A DNA stretch of 64,000 nt from Mucilaginibacter polytrichastri (GTDB lineage: Bacteria > Bacteroidota > Bacteroidia > Sphingobacteriales > Sphingobacteriaceae): positions 4,107,243 to 4,171,242 of the forward strand of contig NZ_MPPL01000001.1 in the NCBI RefSeq assembly GCF_001911425.1. The letters are read 5' to 3'. How positions within the stretch are numbered: position 1 is the first letter of the stretch; every line of letters begins with the position of its first letter. Made by a program: the position numbers and the translations under genes. Under the pieces are notes generated by a model. It saw only the letters and a program-made list of their open reading frames with translations. It searched no databases and was not told where the DNA came from. Below are positions 15,245 to 23,897 of the stretch, piece by piece.

Positions 15245-17977
15245 ATGATCAGAATGATACCAAGTACATCTGCCAGTCATGCAAAAGCCTATTTTTCCGA
15301 TGCACTTCTAAAGTCAGATTATTATCTGAATGACCAGGAATTGCAGGGGCAATACCATGGCAAGTTAGCTGAGCGCATCGGCCTACAAGGCGGGGCGAGC
15401 AAAGAGACTTTCTTCGCATTATGTGAGAACATCAACCCGGTAACGGGAAAACCGATGACACCGCGCAAGCGGGATGATCGGACAACCGGTTATGATATAA
15501 ATTTCCACTGCCCGAAATCTGTATCGGTCGTAAATGCATTAAGCAATGACAGCCATATTTTGGAAGCATTCCAAAAGAGCGTGCTTGAAACGATGAAAGA
15601 CATTGAGGCTGATAGCCAGGCACGGGTTAGAAAGGGCGGCAAATCATTTGACCGCCAAACAGGCGAATTACTTTGGGCTGAGTTTACCCATCAGACCGCA
15701 AGGCCGGTTGATGGCTCGGCGCCCGACCCGCACCTGCATAGCCATTGCTTTGTATTCAATGCGACTTGGGACGCTCAGGAAAAAATGATTAAGGCTGGGC
15801 AGTTCAAAGACATCAACCGCGACATGCCTTATTACCAGGCGATGTTTCACAAACGGCTGGCCGACAATCTGGAAGATTTAGGCTACCAGATCCGCCGTAC
15901 AGAAAAATCTTTTGAGATTGAAGGCGTACCACAAAACGTGATCAACCTGTTTAGCAAACGCACGAATGAAATTGGTGAGTTTGCTAAAGAAAAAGGAATA
16001 ACCGATGCGCATGAGTTAAGCAACTTAGGCGCACGAACCCGCGCAAAAAAACAAAAGGGGTTGAGCATGATTGATCTGAAAGCCGAATGGCGGCAACAGA
16101 TCAAGGCTTATTCTGAAGTGGATGCTGCCGAAGCGGAAAGACCGGTGCGCTATGCGAAGCGTCCCACGCCCAGGATCATTGCTGATGATTGTGTAGAGTA
16201 TGCTTTAAAACACTGCTATGAGAGGGCTTCGGTCATGCCAGAACGGCGGTTGTTAGAAAATGTCTATCGGCACAGTGTCGGCCATAGAAACGTTTCCCTG
16301 CCTGCGATGACGGATAAATTCAATTCGGATGGGCGCATTATCCGGGTGAAGGAAAAAGGCCGAACCTTTTGCACCACAAAAGAGGTTTTAAAAGAAGAAC
16401 AGCGCATGGTGATGCTGGCCCGTAAAGGCCAAGGACGGTTTCAGCCATTGTTCTTAGAAACCCCTGCCCTGAAAGCCAAAGGGCAAGCGGCCACAGCTAT
16501 TGAGCATGTGCTTACCACAAAACACCAGGTCTCCATTATTCGCGGTGCTGCCGGGGCTGGTAAAACCACCCTGCTAAAAGAAGCGGTCCAACATATAAAA
16601 AATAGCGGCAAAAAGGTAACGCTGGTGGCACCAACTGCCCAGGCTTCGCGTGGTGTTTTGGCCCAGGAAGGTTTTGCCAATGCCGAAACCGTGGCAAAGC
16701 TGCTGGTCGATAAAGAAATGCAGGAAAGCCTATATGGTCAGGTGTTGATCGTTGACGAGGCTGGCATGCTTGGCACCAGGGATATGAGCTCCCTGCTTTC
16801 GCTCGCGGATAAGCAAAATGCTCGCTTAATCCTCGTTGGAGACACGCGGCAGCATGCCAGTGTCGTTAGGGGCGATGCATTAAGGATTTTAAACACCGTA
16901 GGCGGCATTAAGACCGCGCAGTTGAGCATTGTGCAACGTCAAAAGAATGAGGCGTACAGGTCAGCCGTACAGGATCTTTCAGAGGGTAATATTGAAAAAG
17001 CTTTTAACAAGCTGGATGATATTGGCGCGATAGAAGAAATTGACCCGTCAAAACCAAACGAAAAACTGGTCAATGATTATGTAGCTACGATCAAGCGCGG
17101 AAAATCCGCACTGATCGTTTCTCCTACGCACAAACAGGGAGATAGCGTTACCGATGATGTACGCGAACGATTAAAGGCAACCGGCCTGCTCGGTAAAAAA
17201 GAAGTACAAGCAACCAAACTCAGTAATCTTAATTTAACCGAGGCCGAAAAGTCAGACTGGCGAAAGTTTGAAAAAGGGCAAATTATCCAATTTAACCAGA
17301 ACGTACCGAAAATTAAACGCGGTAGTTCGTGGGTTGTACAGGATGTAGACGAACAAAAGGTAGTCTTGCAAAACACCGAAAATGAGCAACGCACCCTACC
17401 CAGGGATAAGCCAACGGCGTATGACGTATTTAAAGCAAAAGAAATCGGCCTCGCTAAAGGAGATAATGTTAAGATTACTAAAAATAGCTTTGATAAGCAG
17501 GATAAAAGGCTGAATAACGGAACATCACTCGAAGTTGCTTCTGTAAGTAAAAAAGGCGACATCATCCTGCGGAATAAGGCAAGTAAGGCTACGTTCCACC
17601 TATCTAAAGATTTTGGGCACCTGTCGCATGATTACTGCACGACATCACATTCAGCACAGGGTAAAACCGTTGATGAGGTATTTATCTCACAGCCTGCCGG
17701 AACGTTTGGCGCGACAAACGCAAAACAATTTTATGTATCTGTTTCGCGCGGTCAGCATGCAGTCACCATTTATACAGATGACAAAGCAGCGTTACTGCAA
17801 CATGCCTCCGAGATTGGTGACAGGCAATCTGCTTTAGAATTGGTACAGAAACAACCAAGCCATGACGAGTATGTTCAAAAACTGGAACGTGGAAAATATA
17901 TGGTTACGCCATCACAGAATAAATCAATAGAAAGCATTCAACGAAATCAGGAACGGGATTATGAGCCAGGATTTTAA
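15245..17977 (+). CDS. MobF-family relaxase-helicase (TraI/TrwC type)
   Basis: 910 residues. The N-terminal relaxase domain (about 1-300) has the tandem tyrosines YY at 26-27 in SDYYLND and the metal-binding DPHLHSH (HxHxH) near 162-166. The C-terminal SF1B helicase has Walker A GAAGAGKTT near 434, Walker B VLIVDEAGMLG near 500, and a RecD-like end with YCTTSHSAQGKTVDE and FYVSVSRGQ. It would nick oriT, stay bound to the 5' end and unwind the strand for transfer. The upstream inverted repeat at 15083-15152 is a possible oriT. The sequence is richer in GC than the AT-rich cargo around it, suggesting a different history. Confidence 0.93.
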   Translation: MIRMIPSTSASHAKAYFSDALLKSDYYLNDQELQGQYHGKLAERIGLQGGASKETFFALCENINPVTGKPMTPRKRDDRTTGYDINFHCPKSVSVVNALSNDSHILEAFQKSVLETMKDIEADSQARVRKGGKSFDRQTGELLWAEFTHQTARPVDGSAPDPHLHSHCFVFNATWDAQEKMIKAGQFKDINRDMPYYQAMFHKRLADNLEDLGYQIRRTEKSFEIEGVPQNVINLFSKRTNEIGEFAKEKGITDAHELSNLGARTRAKKQKGLSMIDLKAEWRQQIKAYSEVDAAEAERPVRYAKRPTPRIIADDCVEYALKHCYERASVMPERRLLENVYRHSVGHRNVSLPAMTDKFNSDGRIIRVKEKGRTFCTTKEVLKEEQRMVMLARKGQGRFQPLFLETPALKAKGQAATAIEHVLTTKHQVSIIRGAAGAGKTTLLKEAVQHIKNSGKKVTLVAPTAQASRGVLAQEGFANAETVAKLLVDKEMQESLYGQVLIVDEAGMLGTRDMSSLLSLADKQNARLILVGDTRQHASVVRGDALRILNTVGGIKTAQLSIVQRQKNEAYRSAVQDLSEGNIEKAFNKLDDIGAIEEIDPSKPNEKLVNDYVATIKRGKSALIVSPTHKQGDSVTDDVRERLKATGLLGKKEVQATKLSNLNLTEAEKSDWRKFEKGQIIQFNQNVPKIKRGSSWVVQDVDEQKVVLQNTENEQRTLPRDKPTAYDVFKAKEIGLAKGDNVKITKNSFDKQDKRLNNGTSLEVASVSKKGDIILRNKASKATFHLSKDFGHLSHDYCTTSHSAQGKTVDEVFISQPAGTFGATNAKQFYVSVSRGQHAVTIYTDDKAALLQHASEIGDRQSALELVQKQPSHDEYVQKLERGKYMVTPSQNKSIESIQRNQERDYEPGF

Positions 17978-18335
17978 ATTTAATTTTAAGGGTGGCGATG
18001 AAAAAGGCCAGTCTACTGAAAATGACAACAATATTTACAGTCAGCCAGGTAATGTTCGAAACTTATGCTTTGAGTGGCCGGATGGTCGGAAGAAATTTTT
18101 GAATTACGCTTATTTAGTATCTGCTGATTTTGAGCCAGAACGTAATGTTTTAAAACTCATTTTTACTAGCGAGGTAATAACAATTAAGGGGATAAGATTA
18201 GAACTATTATTCAATCAACTTTTTCTACATCTCGCTAATACAGTTATTTGCTCCAATAATCGGTACGAAATCATAGAAATGAAGGATTTTATTGTAAATG
18301 AAATTATTATCGACAATTTTTCACGCAACCCATAA
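17961..18335 (+). CDS. hypothetical protein overlapping the relaxase end
   Basis: 124 residues. The ATG at 17961 overlaps the last codons of the relaxase by 17 bp, so it is probably translationally coupled and may assist transfer. The N-terminal 30 residues are polar and disordered-looking, followed by a small alpha/beta domain (FEWPDGRKKFLNYAYLVSAD and onward). No family is recognised. Transcription ends at the strong terminator at 18368. Confidence 0.65.
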   Translation: MSQDFKFNFKGGDEKGQSTENDNNIYSQPGNVRNLCFEWPDGRKKFLNYAYLVSADFEPERNVLKLIFTSEVITIKGIRLELLFNQLFLHLANTVICSNNRYEIIEMKDFIVNEIIIDNFSRNP

Positions 18336-18367
18336 TTATTTGTAGACTTATTAAGGGATCGAATGTC

Positions 18368-18412
18368 AAAAAAAGAATGGCCTTTTGTAATACAAAAGGC
18401 CATTCTTTTTTT
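18368..18412. terminator. bidirectional terminator
   Basis: AAAAAAAGAATGGCCTTTTGTA (its ends given; 18368-18389) is perfectly complementary to 18391-18412, giving a 22-bp stem flanked by A and T tracts on both strands. It separates the relaxase operon from the convergent genes starting at 18437. Confidence 0.9.
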
Positions 18413-18436
18413 ATCTCCTACGTTGAGGAGCATATT

Positions 18437-18649
18437 TTATGGCGTATAATGGCTATGTGCAACGGAAACAGACGAAACAGCAGTATTATGATGTTTTTGA
18501 GCTTCAGCTATCCTTTTAACTTCGTTCATTGAACTTGCAAAGTTTTTAGCAGCTTGAATTAAATTCATATTAGCATCATCACTTTCGTCATAATCATTTA
18601 TGAAAAATCCGTTTTTGCTTCTATCTTCTTCTTTTTTACTTAGAGACAT
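18437..18649 (-). CDS. small protein with strong Shine-Dalgarno
   Basis: 70 residues, acidic N-terminus then an amphipathic helix (NLIQAAKNFASSMNEVKRIAEA) and a His/Ser-rich tail. It is preceded by AAGGAGG about 6 nt before the ATG, unusual in this phylum and a sign of efficient translation or foreign origin. It is the gene after the 2-TM GAF-like gene on the same strand. Function unknown. Confidence 0.6.
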   Translation of the reverse strand: MSLSKKEEDRSKNGFFINDYDESDDANMNLIQAAKNFASSMNEVKRIAEAQKHHNTAVSSVSVAHSHYTP

Positions 18650-18702
18650 ATCTTTCCTCCTTAAGTTATATAGACTATTACGTAGTCTAAATTGTTTTGT
18701 TG

Positions 18703-19458
18703 TTATATCAAGTTCCTTATTAATTTTTCTAGGTCATCTATGCTTTTAAAAAAGGTATTACGTTTACCCCTGTCTAAAATCCATTCTTCCGACCCTAGTG
18801 TTTTACTTTCGACATTTAGCACAGCGATTACTTTTTTCGATAACCCATCTTGTGTTTGTTCAAATATTTTTATTGGACAAGAGGCCAAAATTACTAAATC
18901 TTTTGTCAAACTTTCCTGGTCTTCTGTAAAGTTAAATTTATATTTACCTAATTCTGAAGAAATTAATGCCGCACCTTCCGTCCTTTTGCCTGCTTTATAG
19001 ACCTCCCCACATAGCCCTTGGTTTATTGTGAGCTTAAATCTTTGATCAATAGAGCTTTTCTCGTCTTGCCAAATAATTTTAAAAACTTCTACTCTTCTAG
19101 AAAATTTCTTCTTTTTCTTATTATTAATAACAGGTTCAATACGTTTAAAATATTTTCTTTCAGGTATCATGATATTAACATTCAATTCCATAATACCGGA
19201 ATAGCCTAAGATAAATCCTTCAATCGTCTGCTGTAATGCTGTCCATCTTGACTTAGCAATACGCTCATACGTAACAAAAGGTATATAAATGTTAAAATAA
19301 TAGATATATAACGAAAGTAGTAGCAAAATAGATCCGATAATATCGCCTGAGTTTGTGCCGAAATAACTTTTCAGAACTGATTGAACGAAATCAAACCTAA
19401 TAAGTATGGCGACTGAAGTAACTAAAGGGGTAAGGAATACAATTAAAAATCTCTTCAT
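18703..19458 (-). CDS. two-TM protein with GAF-like domain
   Basis: 251 residues: two membrane helices (about 1-20 and 40-62) and a cytosolic part (about 125-250). The pattern LTINQGLCGEVYKAGKRTEG, DLVILASCPIKIF and KKVIAVLNVESKT is that of a GAF ligand-binding domain. Membrane plus GAF proteins act as sensors or as effectors in some defence systems. There is no kinase or cyclase domain attached. It may form an operon with the 70-residue gene that follows. The assignment is by pattern only. Confidence 0.6.
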   Translation of the reverse strand: MKRFLIVFLTPLVTSVAILIRFDFVQSVLKSYFGTNSGDIIGSILLLLSLYIYYFNIYIPFVTYERIAKSRWTALQQTIEGFILGYSGIMELNVNIMIPERKYFKRIEPVINNKKKKKFSRRVEVFKIIWQDEKSSIDQRFKLTINQGLCGEVYKAGKRTEGAALISSELGKYKFNFTEDQESLTKDLVILASCPIKIFEQTQDGLSKKVIAVLNVESKTLGSEEWILDRGKRNTFFKSIDDLEKLIRNLI

Positions 19459-19543
19459 TTAAGTAATAGGCTTTGGCTTCTTAAATGACAAGTTATCAAT
19501 TATTTATATTACAGCAAATTTTTATTCCTTTTAGCAATATTAA

Positions 19544-19924
19544 TTAAAAAGTTTTTACATGGACACCACTGTAATGACCATGATCTTGTTTAACACACGA
19601 TCTTTGGCAGACCACCAACGTTTCAGAATTTTTTAATGCCCAACTTGTTTCAAGAATAGATCCATCAATCAGATCTAAGTCAGACTTCTTCATTGGTTGA
19701 ATTATTTGTTGACGCGTTTCCTCATCAGTAGTTTCTATCAATATTTCGTCATTGAATAATTCAAAATGCTTATGTAGTAAAGTAATGCCAAATCGATCTA
19801 ATTTGTCATACTTCGTTAGAATACATCTAATTTCTTCTAAGCATTCTTTTTCGTTTTCAGCCAACGGCTCTATCACATCAGCATGTGAAAATCTGTTATA
19901 CACCATAGCGGTTATATTTTCCAT
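19544..19924 (-). CDS. conserved-looking hypothetical protein
   Basis: 126 residues, soluble, with ILTKYDKLDRFGITLLHKHF and DEILIETTDEETRQQ, then a C-terminal segment with two Cys and several His (CQRSCVKQDHGHYSGVH) that could bind metal. I have the impression of a widespread uncharacterised family but cannot name it. It is divergent from the gene at 20031 across about 105 bp and is likely regulated there. Confidence 0.6.
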   Translation of the reverse strand: MENITAMVYNRFSHADVIEPLAENEKECLEEIRCILTKYDKLDRFGITLLHKHFELFNDEILIETTDEETRQQIIQPMKKSDLDLIDGSILETSWALKNSETLVVCQRSCVKQDHGHYSGVHVKTF

Positions 19925-20030
19925 AATTATCTGTTTTAATACAAGTTAGCTCTTTTAAAATCATTAAACAAATTAGTTTTGACAGATATGTCCAAACATG
20001 GTATAATCGAATTATTGAATAGGAGCTAAG

Positions 20031-20546
20031 ATGCTTTCTTACGAACTACAACTAAAAAAACTAAATAAAATATTCACTTCAACAAGCCCTCAATTTCCGC
20101 AAATTTTAGGCGTTGGTAATTCAGAATTAGAAACGACTAAGGATTTTTTCTCAAAATTAAGCCAAGAAATAAATCGGATTATTTTATCTGGTGAAAAATT
20201 TCCAGAAAATATTTCAATTGACAATAGATTAAATTATCCAAGAGGTCGTGGCACATTTAATTTGCCATTGAGTATCGAACTAAAAATGTTACTTCATAAA
20301 GAGATGATCGAACGAAATATTACAAAAACTCAATTGGCAAATTTATTGGCTCTAACAGAGCATGACGTTAAGGCAGATGAATGGCAATTAAGTAAAACGA
20401 TACACCTAAAGCCATCATTGCCGCCCAGATATAAAAAAGTACAAAGATTATTAGACGTGAAACATAATTCGAAAATTCAAGAGTTAGCCGAAGCATTCAG
20501 AGTAATTGATAAAGTGATAAAAATAGATCTTTTACCAAAAGATTAG
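20031..20546 (+). CDS. HicB/XRE-like putative DNA-binding protein
   Basis: 171 residues. The central region (about 85-125) has LKMLLHKEMIERNITKTQLANLL, the pattern of a C-terminal helix-turn-helix as in HicB-type antitoxins, followed by a basic HLKPSLPPRYKK segment. No HicA-sized toxin gene is adjacent, so a toxin-antitoxin role is not supported. It probably acts as a regulator. Its transcript ends at the 14-bp hairpin at 20557-20590. Confidence 0.55.
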   Translation: MLSYELQLKKLNKIFTSTSPQFPQILGVGNSELETTKDFFSKLSQEINRIILSGEKFPENISIDNRLNYPRGRGTFNLPLSIELKMLLHKEMIERNITKTQLANLLALTEHDVKADEWQLSKTIHLKPSLPPRYKKVQRLLDVKHNSKIQELAEAFRVIDKVIKIDLLPKD

Positions 20547-20556
20547 CAACTGCTAT

Positions 20557-20590
20557 GGTCAAAGTAGGTTTATTGTAACCTACTTTGACC
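20557..20590. terminator. bidirectional hairpin between convergent genes
   Basis: GGTCAAAGTAGGTT (20557-20570) and its exact complement at 20577-20590 enclose TATTGT. It lies between the stops of the convergent genes at 20546 and 20597. The T-tract is weak. Confidence 0.65.
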
Positions 20591-20596
20591 CATTTA

Positions 20597-21520
20597 TTAC
20601 ATAGATACTTTATTTAAATAGTCTACAGCTTTTGAAGCCTCACTGGCGGCTGTAAATAAAAACTGCTTATTTTCTTTAAGCGCTTTCAACCATCCGCCAA
20701 TATAGCTAGCATGATCGCCCTTCTCTACCGTGGCGATACCAAATCCAGCACAAAGGAATGCTGCACCAAACTCAGCTACCAATTCCTCGACAGCATAAGT
20801 TTGATTACCAAATCGGCCAGGTTGCAATCGGTTTAAACGCTTTTCATGGCCCGTCCAGTGGGTCAATTCATGAAAAGCAGTTGAGTAATACCCTTCAGTT
20901 GCTGTACACGTTGCAGTAGCTTTAAAGCTTTCAGGATGTGGCAGAACGATTTTATCTTCGCCTGGCAGGTAAAAACCACCGTTTTTTTCGTGTGCAATGA
21001 TCGCTTTTGTATTACTTATGAACTGCTCTACCGCATCAATCTTTTCGACTAAGCTAAAAGTATCGATTGGCACATCAACGTTCGCAAGTGGTTCATAACT
21101 GGCTAACTGGCAGCGATTGAAAACGTAGGATGATTTAAGAAACGGTATTTTCTGAATTTCGCCATCTTTTTCTTTTTCAAACGTATCGTAATAAACGACC
21201 AGATTACCTTTCTCGCCCTTGCGGATTGTCTCATTTTTGGATTGCCATTGTTTGAAGCTACCCCATTCGCTGGACTGGTAATTGTTTTTGATAGCTGAAC
21301 ACCAAAGCAAAACGATGTTGATGCCCCGGTATTTGTTTCCGGTGATGTAGTTTTCCGGTAAGCCTAATAATTTATGGTTTGGCCCTCTCCAGGGTTGTCG
21401 CCACGGGATTGTGCCTTCTTCAAGTTGTTCGATAATCGTTGCTGTTACAAGATCGTGAACGTCAAGACGTGGGACTGTGAATTTCTCGCCGCGCTCTGAG
21501 GGGGATAATTGTTTTTGCAT
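20597..21520 (-). CDS. ardC: ArdC-like antirestriction protein
   Basis: 307 residues. The N-terminal ssDNA-binding ArdC-N domain (about 20-150) has TIPWRQPWRG, YRGINIVLLW, QWQSKNETIRKGEKG and a VFNRCQ end. The C-terminal zincin-like metallopeptidase domain has FHELTHWTGH (HExxH) near residue 217 and a downstream EELVAEFGAAFLC. Such proteins protect incoming single-stranded DNA during conjugation, which fits its place in the mobilizable element beside the relaxase block. The 235 bp upstream (21521-21755) hold no gene but are G-rich and partly self-complementary. Confidence 0.9.
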   Translation of the reverse strand: MQKQLSPSERGEKFTVPRLDVHDLVTATIIEQLEEGTIPWRQPWRGPNHKLLGLPENYITGNKYRGINIVLLWCSAIKNNYQSSEWGSFKQWQSKNETIRKGEKGNLVVYYDTFEKEKDGEIQKIPFLKSSYVFNRCQLASYEPLANVDVPIDTFSLVEKIDAVEQFISNTKAIIAHEKNGGFYLPGEDKIVLPHPESFKATATCTATEGYYSTAFHELTHWTGHEKRLNRLQPGRFGNQTYAVEELVAEFGAAFLCAGFGIATVEKGDHASYIGGWLKALKENKQFLFTAASEASKAVDYLNKVSM

Positions 21521-21755
21521 GGCTTGTGCCTTTCCTGTTTGGAGTTAATGGTTGCAGGAGATGAACAGCGAGGTCTAAGTGAATGAACCGGCTGTTATTT
21601 TGGATGGGCGGGTGAATGACGCGTAGCGGCAGAGGAAAATAATAGTTGGTGGAGTGAACGGCTTCGCTAATCTCAAGCAAAACCATTCACTTCATTCCAC
21701 ACAGGTAAGGCACGGGACGTGCAAAAACCTATTATCCGTGCGCCGGATGTTTTAT

Positions 21756-22571
21756 TTACGCCGTTTTACTTTGATGCTTCCACCAGCTAATCACATCAAC
21801 ATGACCGTGATATACCTCGTTGCAAATCATGTGTTTCATGCCCTGCTGCTTTTTGATAGACGCATTTAGTTGCTTAATTTGCTTGATACCGCGCTTATTA
21901 TTTGGCATCCAGCTATATACTTTTTTATACGTATCGCTTGTTAAATAAGCAAAGGACTGGGTAATCAGATTTGGAGAATTCAGGCAAATCACATCATAGT
22001 TCTTAGGCAATTTTGGAAAAGCGGTAAAAGCTGCAAGCATATCCATAAAATTTTCAAAGACGTGAATTACCTTACGAGATTTTTTATTGCAACGGATGAT
22101 AGTGATTCCAGGCTTACCAATTTGTTCATCGATAAAAGGGTTAAACGCAACATAATCGCCCTCCTCATTTTTAAACCCGAGTGCATACATCGACTCGCGT
22201 TTTTTCCGATTTCGAATATAGATTTCTTTGAGGTATTGCCTTGCTATATCAAGACCAATACCTTTCCTTTCCAGACAACGAACTAAAGCCAGATCTTCAA
22301 GCTCTATTTCCTGTAATATCCGCCAATCACTACTGCGTTTCTCCTTCTTTACTTTTGCCGCTTTTTTAGAGCATACGTAGTTCCCGCTCTCGCCAAACAT
22401 ATTGTTAAGCCATCGTAAGGCATCAACCCGAGTGTAATCTTCGCCTATTGCTTTGAGGTAGGCCTCTAAAAATTCCACGGTATTAGCATTTTTCGGCACT
22501 GTAAATTTGATACGTCTGATCTTTTCCCGAACGGCGCTGATCGGGATGCATTTAGCTTCTTCGTAATTCAA
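21756..22571 (-). CDS. Toprim primase-like protein lacking the zinc finger
   Basis: 271 residues. The C-terminal two thirds match the primase-like proteins of Bacteroidota mobile elements: ERKGIGLDIARQYLKEIYIRN, YALGFKNEEGDYVAFNPF, then a Toprim-like VIHVFENFMDMLAAF with the acidic residues E and D. The expected CHC2 zinc-binding N-terminus is absent and is replaced by about 90 unrelated residues. It may be a degenerate or specialised primase helping complementary strand synthesis after transfer. Confidence 0.65.
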   Translation of the reverse strand: MNYEEAKCIPISAVREKIRRIKFTVPKNANTVEFLEAYLKAIGEDYTRVDALRWLNNMFGESGNYVCSKKAAKVKKEKRSSDWRILQEIELEDLALVRCLERKGIGLDIARQYLKEIYIRNRKKRESMYALGFKNEEGDYVAFNPFIDEQIGKPGITIIRCNKKSRKVIHVFENFMDMLAAFTAFPKLPKNYDVICLNSPNLITQSFAYLTSDTYKKVYSWMPNNKRGIKQIKQLNASIKKQQGMKHMICNEVYHGHVDVISWWKHQSKTA

Positions 22572-22580
22572 AATAGGCTC

Positions 22581-22775
22581 CTATCGTTTCAAACGGGATT
22601 CGAGGAATTTGTCCAGGCTGGACTGGCGGTAGCGCACGGCACCGCCAACTTTTATGGGCGATAGGTCATACCGCCGGGTGCAATCCCAGACGGCTAAGGT
22701 GTTGTGGTTTTTAAGACCGAGATATTTTGCCGCCGTTTTTCGGTCGAGCAACGTATCCGTAGGGACGTCTCTCAT
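22581..22775 (-). CDS. excisionase-like HTH protein
   Basis: I chose the ATG at 22775 (64 residues) since the upstream 53 codons are aromatic-rich nonsense. MRDVPTDTLLDRKTAAKYLGLKNHNTLAVWDCTRRYDLSP begins here (only part shown as key positions) and continues to a basic RYRQSSLDKFLESR end: the HTH_17 excisionase/DNA-binding family. It starts the operon with the Toprim protein 9 bp downstream. A 20-bp palindrome lies 33 bp upstream of its start. Confidence 0.8.
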   Translation of the reverse strand: MRDVPTDTLLDRKTAAKYLGLKNHNTLAVWDCTRRYDLSPIKVGGAVRYRQSSLDKFLESRLKR

Positions 22776-22808
22776 TAAAATGCCTTTGTGATATATATGG
22801 AAGAATCT

Positions 22809-22828
22809 GTATGCATGAACATGCATAC
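22809..22828. promoter_or_regulatory. palindromic operator candidate
   Basis: GTATGCATGAACATGCATAC is an inverted repeat with 9-bp arms and AA in the middle, 33 bp upstream of the excisionase-like gene. It is a likely binding site for that protein or another dimeric regulator. Confidence 0.5.
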
Positions 22829-22950
22829 GGTGAAACAAGCTTATATATGATAATACACGCCTAAAGAGTATTTTATGCCAATTGTTAAATACAATTAAAA
22901 GCGTTAGCCATATTGCTATGCGATTTACATGCAATCGTATGGATGTAAAA

Positions 22951-22975
22951 AATGCCCCTGCAATGCAGGGGCATT
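22951..22975 (-). terminator. terminator after the 170-residue gene
   Basis: AATGCCCCTGCA pairs with TGCAGGGGCATT around a single-base centre, with a TTTTTT tract on the minus strand. The stop of the gene at 22983 lies just before. A second hairpin CCCAACG/CGTTGGG overlaps the 3' end of that gene. Confidence 0.85.
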
Positions 22976-22982
22976 CCCAACG

Positions 22983-23495
22983 TTACGCGTTGGGGAAATT
23001 GATGCTGTCTTCAATCTCAACCAGTTTTTCGTTACATGATCCGTAGATAAATTGAGACACCAATCGGATCAGTCCCGGTGTGGTTGTAATGAATTGACGT
23101 TTTTTGTCATCCTCGATGATTAGTCTGCATCCCTGGTACGGGTTGTCTTCCAGTTCGTCATTCTCTTGCGCTAAGTTTACTTCAAAGGCTTCGAGCTGTT
23201 TGATGCGTGAGATCAGGTTTAATCGTTGCACGCTTTTGCGGTGCAGTTCGTCAACCTTTCTCAATTTGGTTTCCAGTGTCAGGACTGGCTTTGAAATTTC
23301 GGTTGTAACAACGGGCGGTTCTTGAGCTGCTTTGGGTTCGTCCTTAGCAGGTTCCTGTGGTTTCGCAGGTTGGGGCTTTGCAACCTCCGGTTTTGCATTA
23401 GCGGTTGCTTTCGCTGTTGCGTTTTGTGAAACATTGTTGTTTTCTTTTGTAGCGGCGTTCTTAACGTCAGCGCCATTCGCGTGTTGTAAATCCAT
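22983..23495 (-). CDS. Ala/Pro/Lys-rich protein of the mobile element
   Basis: 170 residues. The first 70 are low-complexity Ala, Lys, Pro, Glu and Asn; the C-terminal 100 form a folded helical-beta region with LRKVDELHRKSVQRLNLISR and a final IYGSCNEKLVEIEDSI. Proteins of this layout are common in Bacteroidota integrative elements, with unknown role. It lies upstream of the excisionase operon, on the same strand. The 5' flank (23496-23784) is gene-free but strongly structured. Confidence 0.7.
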   Translation of the reverse strand: MDLQHANGADVKNAATKENNNVSQNATAKATANAKPEVAKPQPAKPQEPAKDEPKAAQEPPVVTTEISKPVLTLETKLRKVDELHRKSVQRLNLISRIKQLEAFEVNLAQENDELEDNPYQGCRLIIEDDKKRQFITTTPGLIRLVSQFIYGSCNEKLVEIEDSINFPNA

Positions 23496-23528
23496 TTTTA
23501 ATGGGTTTTAAGTGTAAATAATCTATTG

Positions 23529-23730
23529 CTACCAAAGGCCTTTCGGCGTGAGCCTCACGTGGCCTTTGATAGAGGCATAGATATTTGCGGGGTGGGCTGG
23601 CAGGCAAGGCTGACGGAAAAAAATACTACCCGAAGCGCAGCGCAGGTGTGGAGATTTTTTTAGCGGCACTGTGGCATGGCCTTGACTGCCGAAGAGGTAT
23701 AAATTCGCCTCAATCAAAGGTCATGTGAAG
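23529..23730. ncRNA. structured GC-rich non-coding segment
   Basis: The segment is clearly richer in GC than its surroundings. It has CAAAGGCC (23533-23540) paired with GGCCTTTG (23561-23568), enclosing CGTGAG/CTCACG, and a second region where CATGGCCTTGA pairs with TCAAAGGTCATG. A 62-codon minus-strand frame covers it, but its composition looks accidental. It could be a leader RNA of the gene at 22983, a small RNA, or a replication/transfer site. Only the folding potential is seen. Confidence 0.4.
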
Positions 23731-23784
23731 GCGATGCAGGAGGGCAATTAAAAAGCAGAAGATTTGCAATTAAAACACCTGAAT

Positions 23785-23895
23785 ATGATTTACAAATGGC
23801 TGTGGTCGTTGAGTGGTGCTAAAGCAAACATCGTTGGATCAAATACCTACGAAAAAATTAAATTACCGGGGAATTTACTTAATTTGAAAGTTTAA
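23785..23895 (+). CDS. 36-residue small protein
   Basis: A short frame MIYKWLWSLSGAKANIVGSN and so on, ending 2 bp before the ATG of the next gene. The tight spacing suggests translational coupling, which is the main reason to list it. No domain can be assigned; it may be a leader peptide. Confidence 0.35.
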   Translation: MIYKWLWSLSGAKANIVGSNTYEKIKLPGNLLNLKV

Positions 23896-23897
23896 GT

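Noticed and set aside
20031-20546. HicAB toxin-antitoxin pair
   Set aside because: A HicB-like C-terminal HTH is possible, but there is no HicA-sized partner on either side.
23529-23717. 62-residue minus-strand protein
   Set aside because: It exactly covers the structured GC-rich segment and has an improbable composition; treated as non-coding structure.
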